NCBI GenBank assembly: GCA_013330915.1
Contig: DUHK01000162.1
Location: 1 to 5,765, forward strand
Direction: 5' to 3'
DNA from: Methanosphaera sp.
GTDB lineage: Archaea; Methanobacteriota; Methanobacteria; Methanobacteriales; Methanobacteriaceae
Length of the DNA stretch: 5,765 bases
In this document: one piece after another, positions 1 through 5,765 of the stretch
Numbering within the stretch: position 1 is the stretch's first letter
Layout: the number at the start of each line of letters is the position of its first letter
Notes under the pieces: generated by a model
Seen by the model: only the letters and a program-made list of their open reading frames with translations
What the model was told of the DNA's origin: nothing
Database searches by the model: none
Translations under genes and position numbers: made by a program

Positions 1-75
1 CAATATGTGGAAATTGATAAAATTGTGGAATCTGCTTGGAATTGGCATAAAAAATTAAATAAGGAATACTTATGA
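1..75 (+). CDS. galE: C-terminal end of a UDP-glucose 4-epimerase-like protein (partial)
   Basis: The first reading frame is open from the window edge to a TGA at 73-75 and encodes 24 residues. They include IVESAWNWHKK, which resembles the end of GalE-type UDP-glucose/UDP-galactose 4-epimerases, where an amphipathic helix ends in AW.WH followed by a short basic tail. The family interconverts UDP-Glc and UDP-Gal, or the N-acetyl forms, using bound NAD. The Rossmann domain and the Tyr/Lys catalytic residues lie outside the window, so the call rests on this short tail and on the glycosyltransferase that follows. The stop overlaps the next start as ATGA, which suggests translational coupling. Another extended-SDR sugar epimerase or dehydratase cannot be excluded. 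Confidence 0.6.
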   Translation, partial: QYVEIDKIVESAWNWHKKLNKEYL

Positions 76-1082
76 AAAACTCAGTATGTGCAGTTGTAGT
101 AACCTTTAACAGAAAAGAATTATTAATCAAATGTATTGAATCACTTCTACATCAAAGCACTCCCTTGCAGGCAATATGCATTGTAGATAACAATTCAACT
201 GATAATACGGAAGAATTATTGTATGAACACAATTTTATTTCTCAATTACCTGTAATTGACAATACAAAAGAAGTATTGGAAACAACAGTTGAAAACGTTC
301 TCATAAAATACATAAGATTACCTGAAAATATGGGTGGTGCCGGAGGTTTCTATGAAGGAGTGAAGCAGGCATACGAAGATAATTACGATTGGGTTTGGAT
401 AATGGATGATGATGCATTTCCAACTGAATCATGTCTGGAAGAGTTGACTCCATATTATGATCTTGAAGATACCGTTGCATTGGCAAGTCTGAAGGTGGAT
501 TTGGATGACAATATTCTATATCATCACAGAGGTTTCTTTAATTTTTCACACGGACTGCCTATTCAGGAACACATAACAAATGAAGATGTGCAAACCCAAA
601 CAACTGATATAGACATGGCCTCTTTTGTGGGGTTGCTCATTAAACGTGAAGCCATTTCAAAGATTGGTTTTCCGAAAAAAGAGTTTTTCATACATGCCGA
701 CGATTTGGAGTACTGTATCAGATTACGTAGTGTTGGAAAGATTAAACTGATTAACAAAAGTGTTATCAAACATGCTGAAGGCAGTGTTAAAGGAACTTTC
801 CAAAAGACTGTTTTAGGCATTAAAGTTAACAGAAGACCCTTTGATAAGTTATGGATAAATTATTATATGCAGCGTAATCTAATATGGCTGGGAAGAAAAT
901 ATTCAACTAATAAATTATCATTATACATGACAATTCTGAATAATTATCTGATGACCTTGATGGGAATAATACTTTTTGACGATCATAAGATAAGACGAAT
1001 AAAATTTTATACAAATGCTTATTATGATGGATTCAAATCCATCTTCGATAACAATAAGCCAAAGGAAATATTATATAATTAG
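72..1082 (+). CDS. Family 2 glycosyltransferase, galactofuranosyltransferase (GlfT2)-like
   Basis: This is a predicted cytosolic or membrane-associated GT-A enzyme of 336 residues that moves a sugar from a nucleotide donor to a glycan. The N-terminus has the GT2 opening VVVTFNRKELL (about 8-18) and VDNNSTDNT (38-46) for nucleotide binding. A glycine-rich NMGGAGGFYEG follows (87-96), then WIMDDDA (109-115) with the metal-binding DDD at 112-114. The acceptor-side motif HADDLEY (208-214) supplies the likely catalytic Asp, and H234 lies 23 residues after D211. This arrangement matches mycobacterial GlfT2, where DDD, a DD pair and a later His form the active site. The C-terminus has YYMQRNLIWLGRKY and a hydrophobic stretch at about 282-302 that may touch the membrane. 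There is no signal peptide. The start is supported by AAGGA at 61-65, six bases upstream. An upstream epimerase fits a galactose-derived donor, but the actual donor and acceptor are unknown; a rhamnosyl- or other hexosyltransferase is possible. Confidence 0.85.
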   Translation: MKNSVCAVVVTFNRKELLIKCIESLLHQSTPLQAICIVDNNSTDNTEELLYEHNFISQLPVIDNTKEVLETTVENVLIKYIRLPENMGGAGGFYEGVKQAYEDNYDWVWIMDDDAFPTESCLEELTPYYDLEDTVALASLKVDLDDNILYHHRGFFNFSHGLPIQEHITNEDVQTQTTDIDMASFVGLLIKREAISKIGFPKKEFFIHADDLEYCIRLRSVGKIKLINKSVIKHAEGSVKGTFQKTVLGIKVNRRPFDKLWINYYMQRNLIWLGRKYSTNKLSLYMTILNNYLMTLMGIILFDDHKIRRIKFYTNAYYDGFKSIFDNNKPKEILYN

Positions 1083-1085
1083 GTG
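1081..1085 (+). promoter_or_regulatory. Shine-Dalgarno site of fen, overlapping the upstream stop codon
   Basis: AGGTG matches part of the archaeal consensus AGGAGGTGAT and lies seven bases before the ATG at 1093. Its first two bases belong to the TAG stop of the glycosyltransferase, so ribosomes that terminate there sit on the fen start site. It favours 1093 over the in-frame ATG at 1015. Confidence 0.65.
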
Positions 1086-1092
1086 GGTAACA

Positions 1093-2076
1093 ATGGGAGT
1101 AAAATTCAAAGACATTACAACGGCACAACCAATAGATATGGAACATTTGAAAGGAAAAGTCTTGACAGTGGATGCCTCAAACTTGATTTACAAGTTTCTG
1201 TCTACTATGAGACAGGCAGATGGTACTCCATTAAAGGATTCTGAAGGTAACATTACATCTCATCTAAGCGGAATCTTTTTTCAAACTTCAACATTAATTT
1301 CAAAACAGGTAAAGCCAATATATGTGTTTGATGGAAAGGCACCAGAACTAAAAAGCAAGACACAACAGGAAAGAATTGAGGTTAAGAAAGAATCCGAAAG
1401 AAAATATAAGGAAGCAAAGGAAGCAGGTGATATGGAAGCTGCCAGAAAATATGCTTCAAGAACAGTTCATCTGGACAAGGACATAATTGAATCTTCCAAA
1501 AAATTACTGGAATTGATGGGATTACCATATGTTCAGGCAATAACCGAAGGTGAAGCACAGGCTTCCTACATGGTTTCTCAGGGTGACGCATGGGCTGTAG
1601 TTTCACAGGATTATGATTGTTTGCAGTTTGGTGCTACAAGAATGTTAAGAAACTTCAAGCTATCTGCATCATCAAAAAATATGGAAATAATATCCTTACA
1701 AAAAACATTGGATGATTTGGGATTAACACGTGAACAAATGGTGGATGTTGCAATACTGGTCGGAACAGACTTTAATGATGGAGTCTATGGAATCGGTGCA
1801 AAAAAAGGTATTAAATTAATACAAAAATATGAAAACCTGGAAGCGGCTCTGGAAAAATTGGATAAAACAATTGAAGTTGATCCAAATGAAATCAGGGAAA
1901 TATTTTTGAATCCTGATGTTGTCACGGATTATGATATAAATTTCAAATCACCTAAAAAAGAGAAATTAATAGATTTCCTGTGTGTGGATCATGATTTTGG
2001 AGAGGAAAGAACTCTTGCATCCATTGATAAGTTAAAAAAAGAAACGGGACAAACTAGTTTAAACCAATGGTTTTAA
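1093..2076 (+). CDS. fen: Flap endonuclease 1 (FEN-1)
   Basis: This is a structure-specific 5' nuclease that removes 5' flaps during Okazaki-fragment maturation and long-patch base excision repair, acting with PCNA and DNA ligase. The 327-residue product has normal archaeal length. The N-terminal XPG domain starts MGVKFKDI and carries D27 (VDASN) and D80 (VFDG). The internal domain has E152 and E154 (EGEAQA) and D173 and D175 (SQDYD), and D226 (VGTDFNDG) completes the two-metal centre. GIGAKKG (233-239) is the helix-two-turn-helix DNA clamp. The last eight residues, QTSLNQWF, form a canonical PIP box for PCNA. An in-frame ATG at 1015 would add 26 residues, but family members begin MGV and Gly2 contributes to the active site, so 1093 is chosen. 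The start is 10 bases after the glycosyltransferase stop, so transcription probably reads through from the glycan genes; no separate promoter was recognised. Confidence 0.97.
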   Translation: MGVKFKDITTAQPIDMEHLKGKVLTVDASNLIYKFLSTMRQADGTPLKDSEGNITSHLSGIFFQTSTLISKQVKPIYVFDGKAPELKSKTQQERIEVKKESERKYKEAKEAGDMEAARKYASRTVHLDKDIIESSKKLLELMGLPYVQAITEGEAQASYMVSQGDAWAVVSQDYDCLQFGATRMLRNFKLSASSKNMEIISLQKTLDDLGLTREQMVDVAILVGTDFNDGVYGIGAKKGIKLIQKYENLEAALEKLDKTIEVDPNEIREIFLNPDVVTDYDINFKSPKKEKLIDFLCVDHDFGEERTLASIDKLKKETGQTSLNQWF

Positions 2077-2079
2077 CTA
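2055..2079. terminator. Hairpin over the fen stop codon, candidate bidirectional 3' end
   Basis: Bases 2055-2065 pair with 2069-2079, with 10 of 11 positions matched, one T-T mismatch (2060/2074) and an AAT loop. On the + strand an eight-T run follows at 2099-2106, giving a plausible fen terminator. On the - strand a seven-T run (the A run at 2034-2040) follows the same hairpin, so it could also end the convergent hydrolase transcript. The stem contains the last PIP-box codons and the stop of fen. Archaeal termination depends mainly on the T tract, so the hairpin may matter only for 3' end stability. Confidence 0.4.
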
Positions 2080-2104
2080 ATTCACCCTCCTATTGCTATT
2101 TTTT

Positions 2105-3358
2105 TTATGTTCCTACATCCCAACTGTTCATGTATTCTTTCTGCTGGTCACTTAACTGGTCAATTTCTATGCCCATTGTTTGAAGTTTTAATTTAGCTAC
2201 TTCTATGTCCACTTCGTCTCTTGTTTTGTATACTCCGGGTTCCATGTCTTCGTTGAGTATTCTTTTTGCTGACAATGCCTGCATTGCGAAACTCAGGTCC
2301 ATGATTTCTGCTGGATGTCCCTGTCCATGTTCTCCTGCAAGATTAACTAATCTTCCACCGGCCAGTAAATAAACATTTCTGCCATCTTTTAGAGTGTAAC
2401 AGTCTATGTCCGGTTTTATGTTTTCCTGTTTTACAGTTCTTTCAAGTAAGTCGTTTTCGTTTATTTCCACATTGAAGTGGCCTGCGTTGGATAACATACA
2501 ACCATCTTTAACATGGTCAAAGTCGTCTCCTGATATGATGTCACGGTTTCCGGTTGCTGTTATAACTATGTCTGCTTCTTCAAGTGCTTTTTTGACGGTC
2601 ATGACTCTGTATCCGTCCATTCTTGCTTCAAGTGCTCTGATTGGGTCGACTTCAGTAACTATTACGTTTGCTCCCAATCCTTTACCACGCATGGCTATTC
2701 CTCTACCACACCATCCGTATCCACATACCACAACGGTTTGTCCGGCTATTACGGAGTTGGTAGTTCCCATGATTGAATCGAATGTGGATTGTCCTGTACC
2801 GTATCTGTTGTCAAACAGGTATTTCATGTATGAATCGTTTACTGCCATTACAGGTATTTTTAGTGCGTTGTCTTGGTGCATTGCTTTGAGTCTGTGAATA
2901 CCTGTTGTTGTTTCTTCACAACCTCCTCTGAGTTTTTCGAGTAGTTCCGGTCTTTCCTTATGTATTAAAAATATTAAGTCAGCACCATCGTCAATGACTA
3001 TGTCCGGTTCGTAATCGAGAACTTTGTTGAGGTGTTCATAGTATTCTTCATTAGTTTGTCCGGTCCATCCGTACATGTTAAGTCCAAGTTTTGCACCTGC
3101 TGCTGTTGCATCGTCCTGTGTGGAAAGAGGGTTACATCCTGTCATGACTACTTCCGCTCCCCCTGCCTGTAATGTTAATCCTAGATTAATAGTTTTTGGT
3201 TCAAGGTGTAAACATGATCCGATGGTAATACCTTCGAAAGGTTTTGTTTCTTCAAATTCTTTTTTGATACTTTCTAGTACGGGCATGTGTCTTTGTACCC
3301 ATTTAATCTTTTTTTCTCCCTGTGGAGCCAGGTTAATATCTTTAATATCATATGCCAT
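2105..3358 (-). CDS. ahcY: S-adenosylhomocysteinase family, probable S-inosyl-L-homocysteine hydrolase
   Basis: This is a cytosolic NAD-dependent hydrolase that removes the product-inhibitor of SAM-dependent methylation, releasing homocysteine and a nucleoside. The 417 residues include SCLHLEPKT (48-56, H51), IDDGADL (122-128), EETTTG (148-153), NDSYMK..FDN (174-184, with K179, D183 and N184), the NAD site CGYGWCGRG (212-220), NAGHFNVE (291-298, H294) and GHGQGHP (343-349, by position EHGQGHP; H348). K179, D183, N184, H51, H294 and H348 correspond to catalytic residues of the human enzyme. Thr188 stands where human has Cys195. The chain stops at SWDVGT and lacks the Lys/Tyr tail that reaches the neighbouring NAD in eukaryotic enzymes, as in archaeal and thermophile-type members. 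E53 and K55 replace the adenine-contacting Thr and Glu, which fits the inosyl substrate reported for Methanocaldococcus. AGAGG (3366-3370) lies seven bases before the ATG. It converges with fen. Confidence 0.93.
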   Translation of the reverse strand: MAYDIKDINLAPQGEKKIKWVQRHMPVLESIKKEFEETKPFEGITIGSCLHLEPKTINLGLTLQAGGAEVVMTGCNPLSTQDDATAAGAKLGLNMYGWTGQTNEEYYEHLNKVLDYEPDIVIDDGADLIFLIHKERPELLEKLRGGCEETTTGIHRLKAMHQDNALKIPVMAVNDSYMKYLFDNRYGTGQSTFDSIMGTTNSVIAGQTVVVCGYGWCGRGIAMRGKGLGANVIVTEVDPIRALEARMDGYRVMTVKKALEEADIVITATGNRDIISGDDFDHVKDGCMLSNAGHFNVEINENDLLERTVKQENIKPDIDCYTLKDGRNVYLLAGGRLVNLAGEHGQGHPAEIMDLSFAMQALSAKRILNEDMEPGVYKTRDEVDIEVAKLKLQTMGIEIDQLSDQQKEYMNSWDVGT

Positions 3359-3365
3359 TGAAAAG

Positions 3366-3370
3366 CCTCT
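3366..3370 (-). promoter_or_regulatory. Shine-Dalgarno site of the homocysteine hydrolase gene
   Basis: The - strand reads AGAGG seven bases upstream of the ATG at 3358. It is a good partial match to the archaeal consensus and fixes the start at the MAYDIKD end. Confidence 0.65.
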
Positions 3371-3377
3371 ATTTCAT

Positions 3378-3415
3378 TTATTATTAATTACTTTATTTTA
3401 AAAAGTTAATAATAA
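3378..3415 (-). other. AT-rich inverted repeat in the hydrolase leader
   Basis: TTATTATTAA at 3378-3387 is exactly complementary to TTAATAATAA at 3406-3415. Inside it, CTTT (3391-3394) can pair with AAAG (3402-3405), leaving a three-base bulge. If transcription starts near 3420, as the candidate promoter suggests, this hairpin lies in the 5' leader just before the ribosome binding site. The outer stem is A-T only, so it may be weak or due to chance. No known riboswitch was recognised. Confidence 0.3.
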
Positions 3416-3430
3416 TTATGTAAAAATGAC

Positions 3431-3458
3431 TTTAGTTTAAATAATATTTAATTTAGTT
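3431..3458 (-). promoter_or_regulatory. Candidate promoter of the homocysteine hydrolase gene
   Basis: On the - strand TAAATATT (3443-3450) is a plausible archaeal TATA-like element in an AT-only stretch. A start about 25 bases downstream would give a leader of about 60 bases. Two copies of the heptamer AACTAAA (3452-3458 and 3431-3437) flank it with a 21-bp repeat distance, close to two helical turns, which is operator-like. The whole 3359-3480 spacer is very AT-rich, so other TATA-like placements are possible. Confidence 0.3.
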
Positions 3459-3484
3459 AAAAAATAGTGTTTTAATAGGAAGTG

Positions 3485-3516
3485 AAAAAAATGTAGAAAA
3501 ATTATATTTCTACATT
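3485..3516 (-). terminator. Terminator downstream of cdc48
   Basis: AATGTAGAAA (3490-3499) and TTTCTACATT (3507-3516) form a perfect 10-bp stem with a seven-base loop (3500-3506). On the - strand the stem runs straight into seven T residues (the A run at 3485-3491). It begins 20 bases after the cdc48 stop, the expected position for the 3' end of that transcript, and separates cdc48 from the hydrolase gene. On the + strand there is no T tract after it, so it is oriented for cdc48. Confidence 0.75.
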
Positions 3517-3536
3517 ATCTTTAATGGTTTTTGTAA

Positions 3537-5726
3537 TTAGTTGTATGATACTAATTCTTTTTCTTTGGTAGGTTTAACTTTTTTCATTGCTTTTTCAAAT
3601 TCTGACATGTAAACTTCTTCGGATTCTAAGTCGTCTCTGAGAGTTAACATTACAGCTTCTCTGCATACTGCTTCTATGTCTGCACCTACGAATCCTTCTG
3701 TTTTTTCTGCTAATTCTTTTATGTCCACATCTTCTGCCAGTGGCATGTCTTTTGTATGTACTTTGAATATTGCTTCTCTTGATTTTTTGTCTGGAAGGCC
3801 TACTTCCACGTGTCTGTCGAATCTGCCAGGTCTTAGTAATGCTGGATCTATGATGTCCGGCCTGTTGGTTGCTGCAATTACTGAAATGTCATGTAATTCT
3901 TCCATTCCGTCCATTTCTGTTAACAATTGATTTACCACTCTTTGTGTTACTCCACTGTCTGATGAATCTCCTCTGGTGGATGCTATTGCATCAATTTCAT
4001 CAAAGAATATTACTGTTGGTGCTGTTTGTCTTGCTTTTCTGAATACTTCTCGTACTCCTTTTTCTGAGTCACCTACCCATTTGGATAGTAATTCAGGTCC
4101 TTTTACTGATATGAAGTTTGCATCACTTTCGTTTGCTACTGCTTTTGCAAGTAATGTTTTTCCTGTTCCTGGGATACCGGTTAATAAAACTCCTTTAGGT
4201 GGGTTTATTCCGAATTTTTTGAATTTTTCAGGGTTTTTTAGTGGCCATTCAACTGCTTCTTTAAGTTCCTGTTTTGCATTTGCTAGTCCACCTACATCAT
4301 CCCAGCTGACATCTGGTATCTGAACAAGTACTTCTCTTAATGCTGATGGCTGTATTTCTTTTAGGGCATCTTTGAAGTCTTTTTTGTTTAGTACCATTTT
4401 TTCCAGGATTTCCTGTGGAACTTCTTTGTCTGTCTGTACTTCTGGTAATACTCTTCTAAGAACTCTCATTGCAGCTTCTTTACATAATGCTTCAAGGTCT
4501 GCTCCTACAAAACCGTGTGTTACTTCTGTAAGTTCATCCAGGTTTACATCATCATCTAAAGGCATGTTTCTTGTGTGAACTTCAAGAATTTCTTTTCTTT
4601 CATCTTTGTCAGGTACTCCTATTTCTATTTCCCTGTCGAATCTGCCTGGTCTTCTTAGAGCTTCATCAATTGCATCCGGTCTGTTTGTGGCTCCGATTAC
4701 CACTACTTCTCCTCTGCTTTTAAGACCATCCATCAATGTTAAAAGTTGTGCTACGGTTCTTCTTTCTACGTCTCCTGTAACTTCTGCTCTTTTAGGTGCG
4801 ATAGCATCAAGTTCATCGATGAATATGATTGAAGGGCTGTTTTCTTCTGCTTCTTCAAATAATTCTCTTAATTGTTCTTCTGAGCCTCCAACGTATTTGC
4901 TCATTATTTCTGGTCCATTAATTACAATGAAGTGGGCATTTGTTTCATTTGCCACTGCTTTTGCAAGTAATGTTTTTCCTGTTCCTGGTGGTCCATGTAA
5001 TAACACTCCTTTTGGTGCAGAGATTCCCAGTTGTTTGAATAGTTCCGGTCTTTTAAGTGGAATTTCAACCATTTCTCTTATTTTTTTGACCTCGTTTTCC
5101 AGTCCACCAATATCTTCGTAGGATACATCTATCAGGTTTTCCACACCTTCGAATTTGCTTGGATCTACAGGTTTGGTTTCCATTTCAATTTGGGTGTCTT
5201 CGGTGATTTTTACAGGACCTAATGGTTTGGTATTTATTACAGCTAGTTTGATCTCACCTATTGAAGTCATGTTAGTCATCATATGGTTGAAGAAGTCATC
5301 AAACATCATGTTTGGTGTTTTTGGTTGTTGTCTTCTTATTCCGGTTACGATGATGTCTCCCTTGTTAACAACTCTGTTGAGAAATACTCCATTTAGGTTT
5401 CCTTGTATTGCTATTTCCTGATCTACTGGTGCCAGTTTAACTTTTTTTGCTTCTTTGATTTGTGCTTTTCTTATTGTTACTTCTTCACCAATTGATGTTC
5501 CTGCATTTTTTCTTAGGTAACTGTCTATTCTTAGAATTCCTAAACTTGCATCTGCCTGTGATGCAACTACTGTTGCGGTGGTGATCTTGTTTCCTTCGAT
5601 TTCTATTAAGTCACCATCTTTCAAATCCAGTTTTTCCATGCATTTTGGATCTATTCTTGCAACAGATCTGCCTATGTCTGATTGGGAAAATGCTTCTGCT
5701 ACTTTTAATTTTAATTCATTTTCCAT
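3537..5726 (-). CDS. cdc48: Cdc48/VAT-type AAA+ ATPase (p97/VCP family)
   Basis: This is a cytosolic hexameric unfoldase that extracts and unfolds proteins by ATP-driven threading; archaeal members can pass substrates to the 20S proteasome. The 729 residues give an N-terminal double-psi barrel and beta-clam (about 4-185), D1 (about 200-460) and D2 (about 470-715). D1 has Walker A GPPGTGKT (245-252, K251), Walker B IIFIDELD (D304, E305), sensor N348 and arginine fingers R359 and R362, at the same residue numbers as human p97. D2 has Walker A GIPGTGKT (517-524, K523), Walker B FFDEID (D576, E577), N621, R632 and R635. Pore loops are KYVGGSE (277-283) and KWVGDSE (549-555), aromatic in both rings as usual for archaea. 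Ile518 in the D2 P-loop replaces the usual Pro. The chain ends SYN, which keeps the penultimate Tyr but lacks the hydrophobic residue of a full HbYX proteasome-docking motif. GGAGG lies seven bases before the ATG, and a terminator follows the stop. Confidence 0.97.
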   Translation of the reverse strand: MENELKLKVAEAFSQSDIGRSVARIDPKCMEKLDLKDGDLIEIEGNKITTATVVASQADASLGILRIDSYLRKNAGTSIGEEVTIRKAQIKEAKKVKLAPVDQEIAIQGNLNGVFLNRVVNKGDIIVTGIRRQQPKTPNMMFDDFFNHMMTNMTSIGEIKLAVINTKPLGPVKITEDTQIEMETKPVDPSKFEGVENLIDVSYEDIGGLENEVKKIREMVEIPLKRPELFKQLGISAPKGVLLHGPPGTGKTLLAKAVANETNAHFIVINGPEIMSKYVGGSEEQLRELFEEAEENSPSIIFIDELDAIAPKRAEVTGDVERRTVAQLLTLMDGLKSRGEVVVIGATNRPDAIDEALRRPGRFDREIEIGVPDKDERKEILEVHTRNMPLDDDVNLDELTEVTHGFVGADLEALCKEAAMRVLRRVLPEVQTDKEVPQEILEKMVLNKKDFKDALKEIQPSALREVLVQIPDVSWDDVGGLANAKQELKEAVEWPLKNPEKFKKFGINPPKGVLLTGIPGTGKTLLAKAVANESDANFISVKGPELLSKWVGDSEKGVREVFRKARQTAPTVIFFDEIDAIASTRGDSSDSGVTQRVVNQLLTEMDGMEELHDISVIAATNRPDIIDPALLRPGRFDRHVEVGLPDKKSREAIFKVHTKDMPLAEDVDIKELAEKTEGFVGADIEAVCREAVMLTLRDDLESEEVYMSEFEKAMKKVKPTKEKELVSYN

Positions 5727-5733
5727 AGTATCT

Positions 5734-5738
5734 CCTCC
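5734..5738 (-). promoter_or_regulatory. Shine-Dalgarno site of cdc48
   Basis: The - strand reads GGAGG, part of GGAGGAGAT, seven bases before the ATG at 5726. It is the strongest ribosome binding site in the window and fits high expression. An ATG overlapping it at 5740 is out of frame. The remaining upstream bases (5741-5765) are AT-rich, but a TATA element there would put the transcript start at the ATG, so the promoter is probably beyond the window edge. Confidence 0.75.
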
Positions 5739-5765
5739 ATAGTTTAATAATAATTTGATTAGATT

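Noticed and set aside
1026..1043. Inverted repeat GATGGATT/AATCCATC near the end of the glycosyltransferase gene.
   Set aside because: It lies in conserved-looking coding sequence, has no T tract after it, and a stem this short is expected by chance in a window of this size.
1015..1092. In-frame upstream extension of fen starting at ATG 1015.
   Set aside because: It would add 26 residues not seen in FEN-1 proteins, overlap the glycosyltransferase by 68 bases, and ignore the Shine-Dalgarno site at 1081. The family start MGV is at 1093.
2081..2091. On the - strand AGGAGGGTGAA, almost the full archaeal Shine-Dalgarno consensus, 14 bases after the hydrolase stop.
   Set aside because: The only nearby start-like codons (GTG, TTG) hit stops within a few codons, so there is no gene for it to serve. 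Probably chance.
3477..3495. On the + strand AGGAAGTGA followed by an ATG at 3491, resembling a translation start.
   Set aside because: The ATG is followed at once by TAG, and the site lies in the cdc48 terminator hairpin.
2406..5421. Several long + strand open frames opposite the hydrolase and cdc48 genes.
   Set aside because: They are antisense shadows of strongly conserved genes, with Ser/Pro/Leu-rich translations, no recognisable motifs and no good ribosome binding sites.
3406..5755. The 12-mer AATTATTATTAA occurs on the - strand upstream of both minus-strand genes (3406-3417 and 5744-5755).
   Set aside because: It is A/T only, and its distance to the start codon differs (47 versus 17 bases), so a shared regulatory role is not supported.

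Overview
The window looks like a stretch of a methanogenic archaeon of the order Methanobacteriales, probably a low-GC genus such as Methanosphaera or Methanobrevibacter. The reasons are the archaeal forms of FEN-1, adenosylhomocysteinase (the short, methanogen-like type) and Cdc48, the AT-rich spacers, Shine-Dalgarno sites built on the archaeal AGGAGGTGAT consensus, and T-tract 3' ends. The genus is inferred from general resemblance and no database search was possible.

Layout. On the + strand lie the last codons of a galE-like UDP-sugar 4-epimerase (1-75), a family 2 glycosyltransferase resembling galactofuranosyltransferases (72-1082), and flap endonuclease 1 (1093-2076). The epimerase stop and the transferase start overlap as ATGA, and the fen Shine-Dalgarno site begins inside the transferase stop codon, so all three look cotranscribed. 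On the - strand lie cdc48 (5726 to 3537) and an S-adenosyl/S-inosyl-homocysteine hydrolase gene (3358 to 2105). A 10-bp hairpin with a T tract separates these two, so they are probably independent transcripts. The fen and hydrolase genes converge on a 28-bp spacer next to a hairpin that covers the fen stop codon.

How the genes work together. The epimerase and glycosyltransferase form a sugar-nucleotide supply and transfer pair, probably for a cell-surface glycan. FEN-1 is a core replication and repair nuclease with an intact PCNA-binding tail. The hydrolase clears the by-product of SAM-dependent methylation, and its base-pocket residues suggest the inosyl substrate described for methanogens. 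Cdc48 is a double-ring AAA+ unfoldase that probably feeds the proteasome.

All four complete genes are full length with intact main catalytic motifs. I found no mobile element, CRISPR array, tRNA or rRNA, and no convincing new multi-gene system. The points worth a second look are small: a 35-nt exact repeat between the two Cdc48 P-loop regions, substitutions at key Cdc48 and hydrolase positions, the joining of fen to a glycan operon, and the structured promoter and leader of the hydrolase gene.
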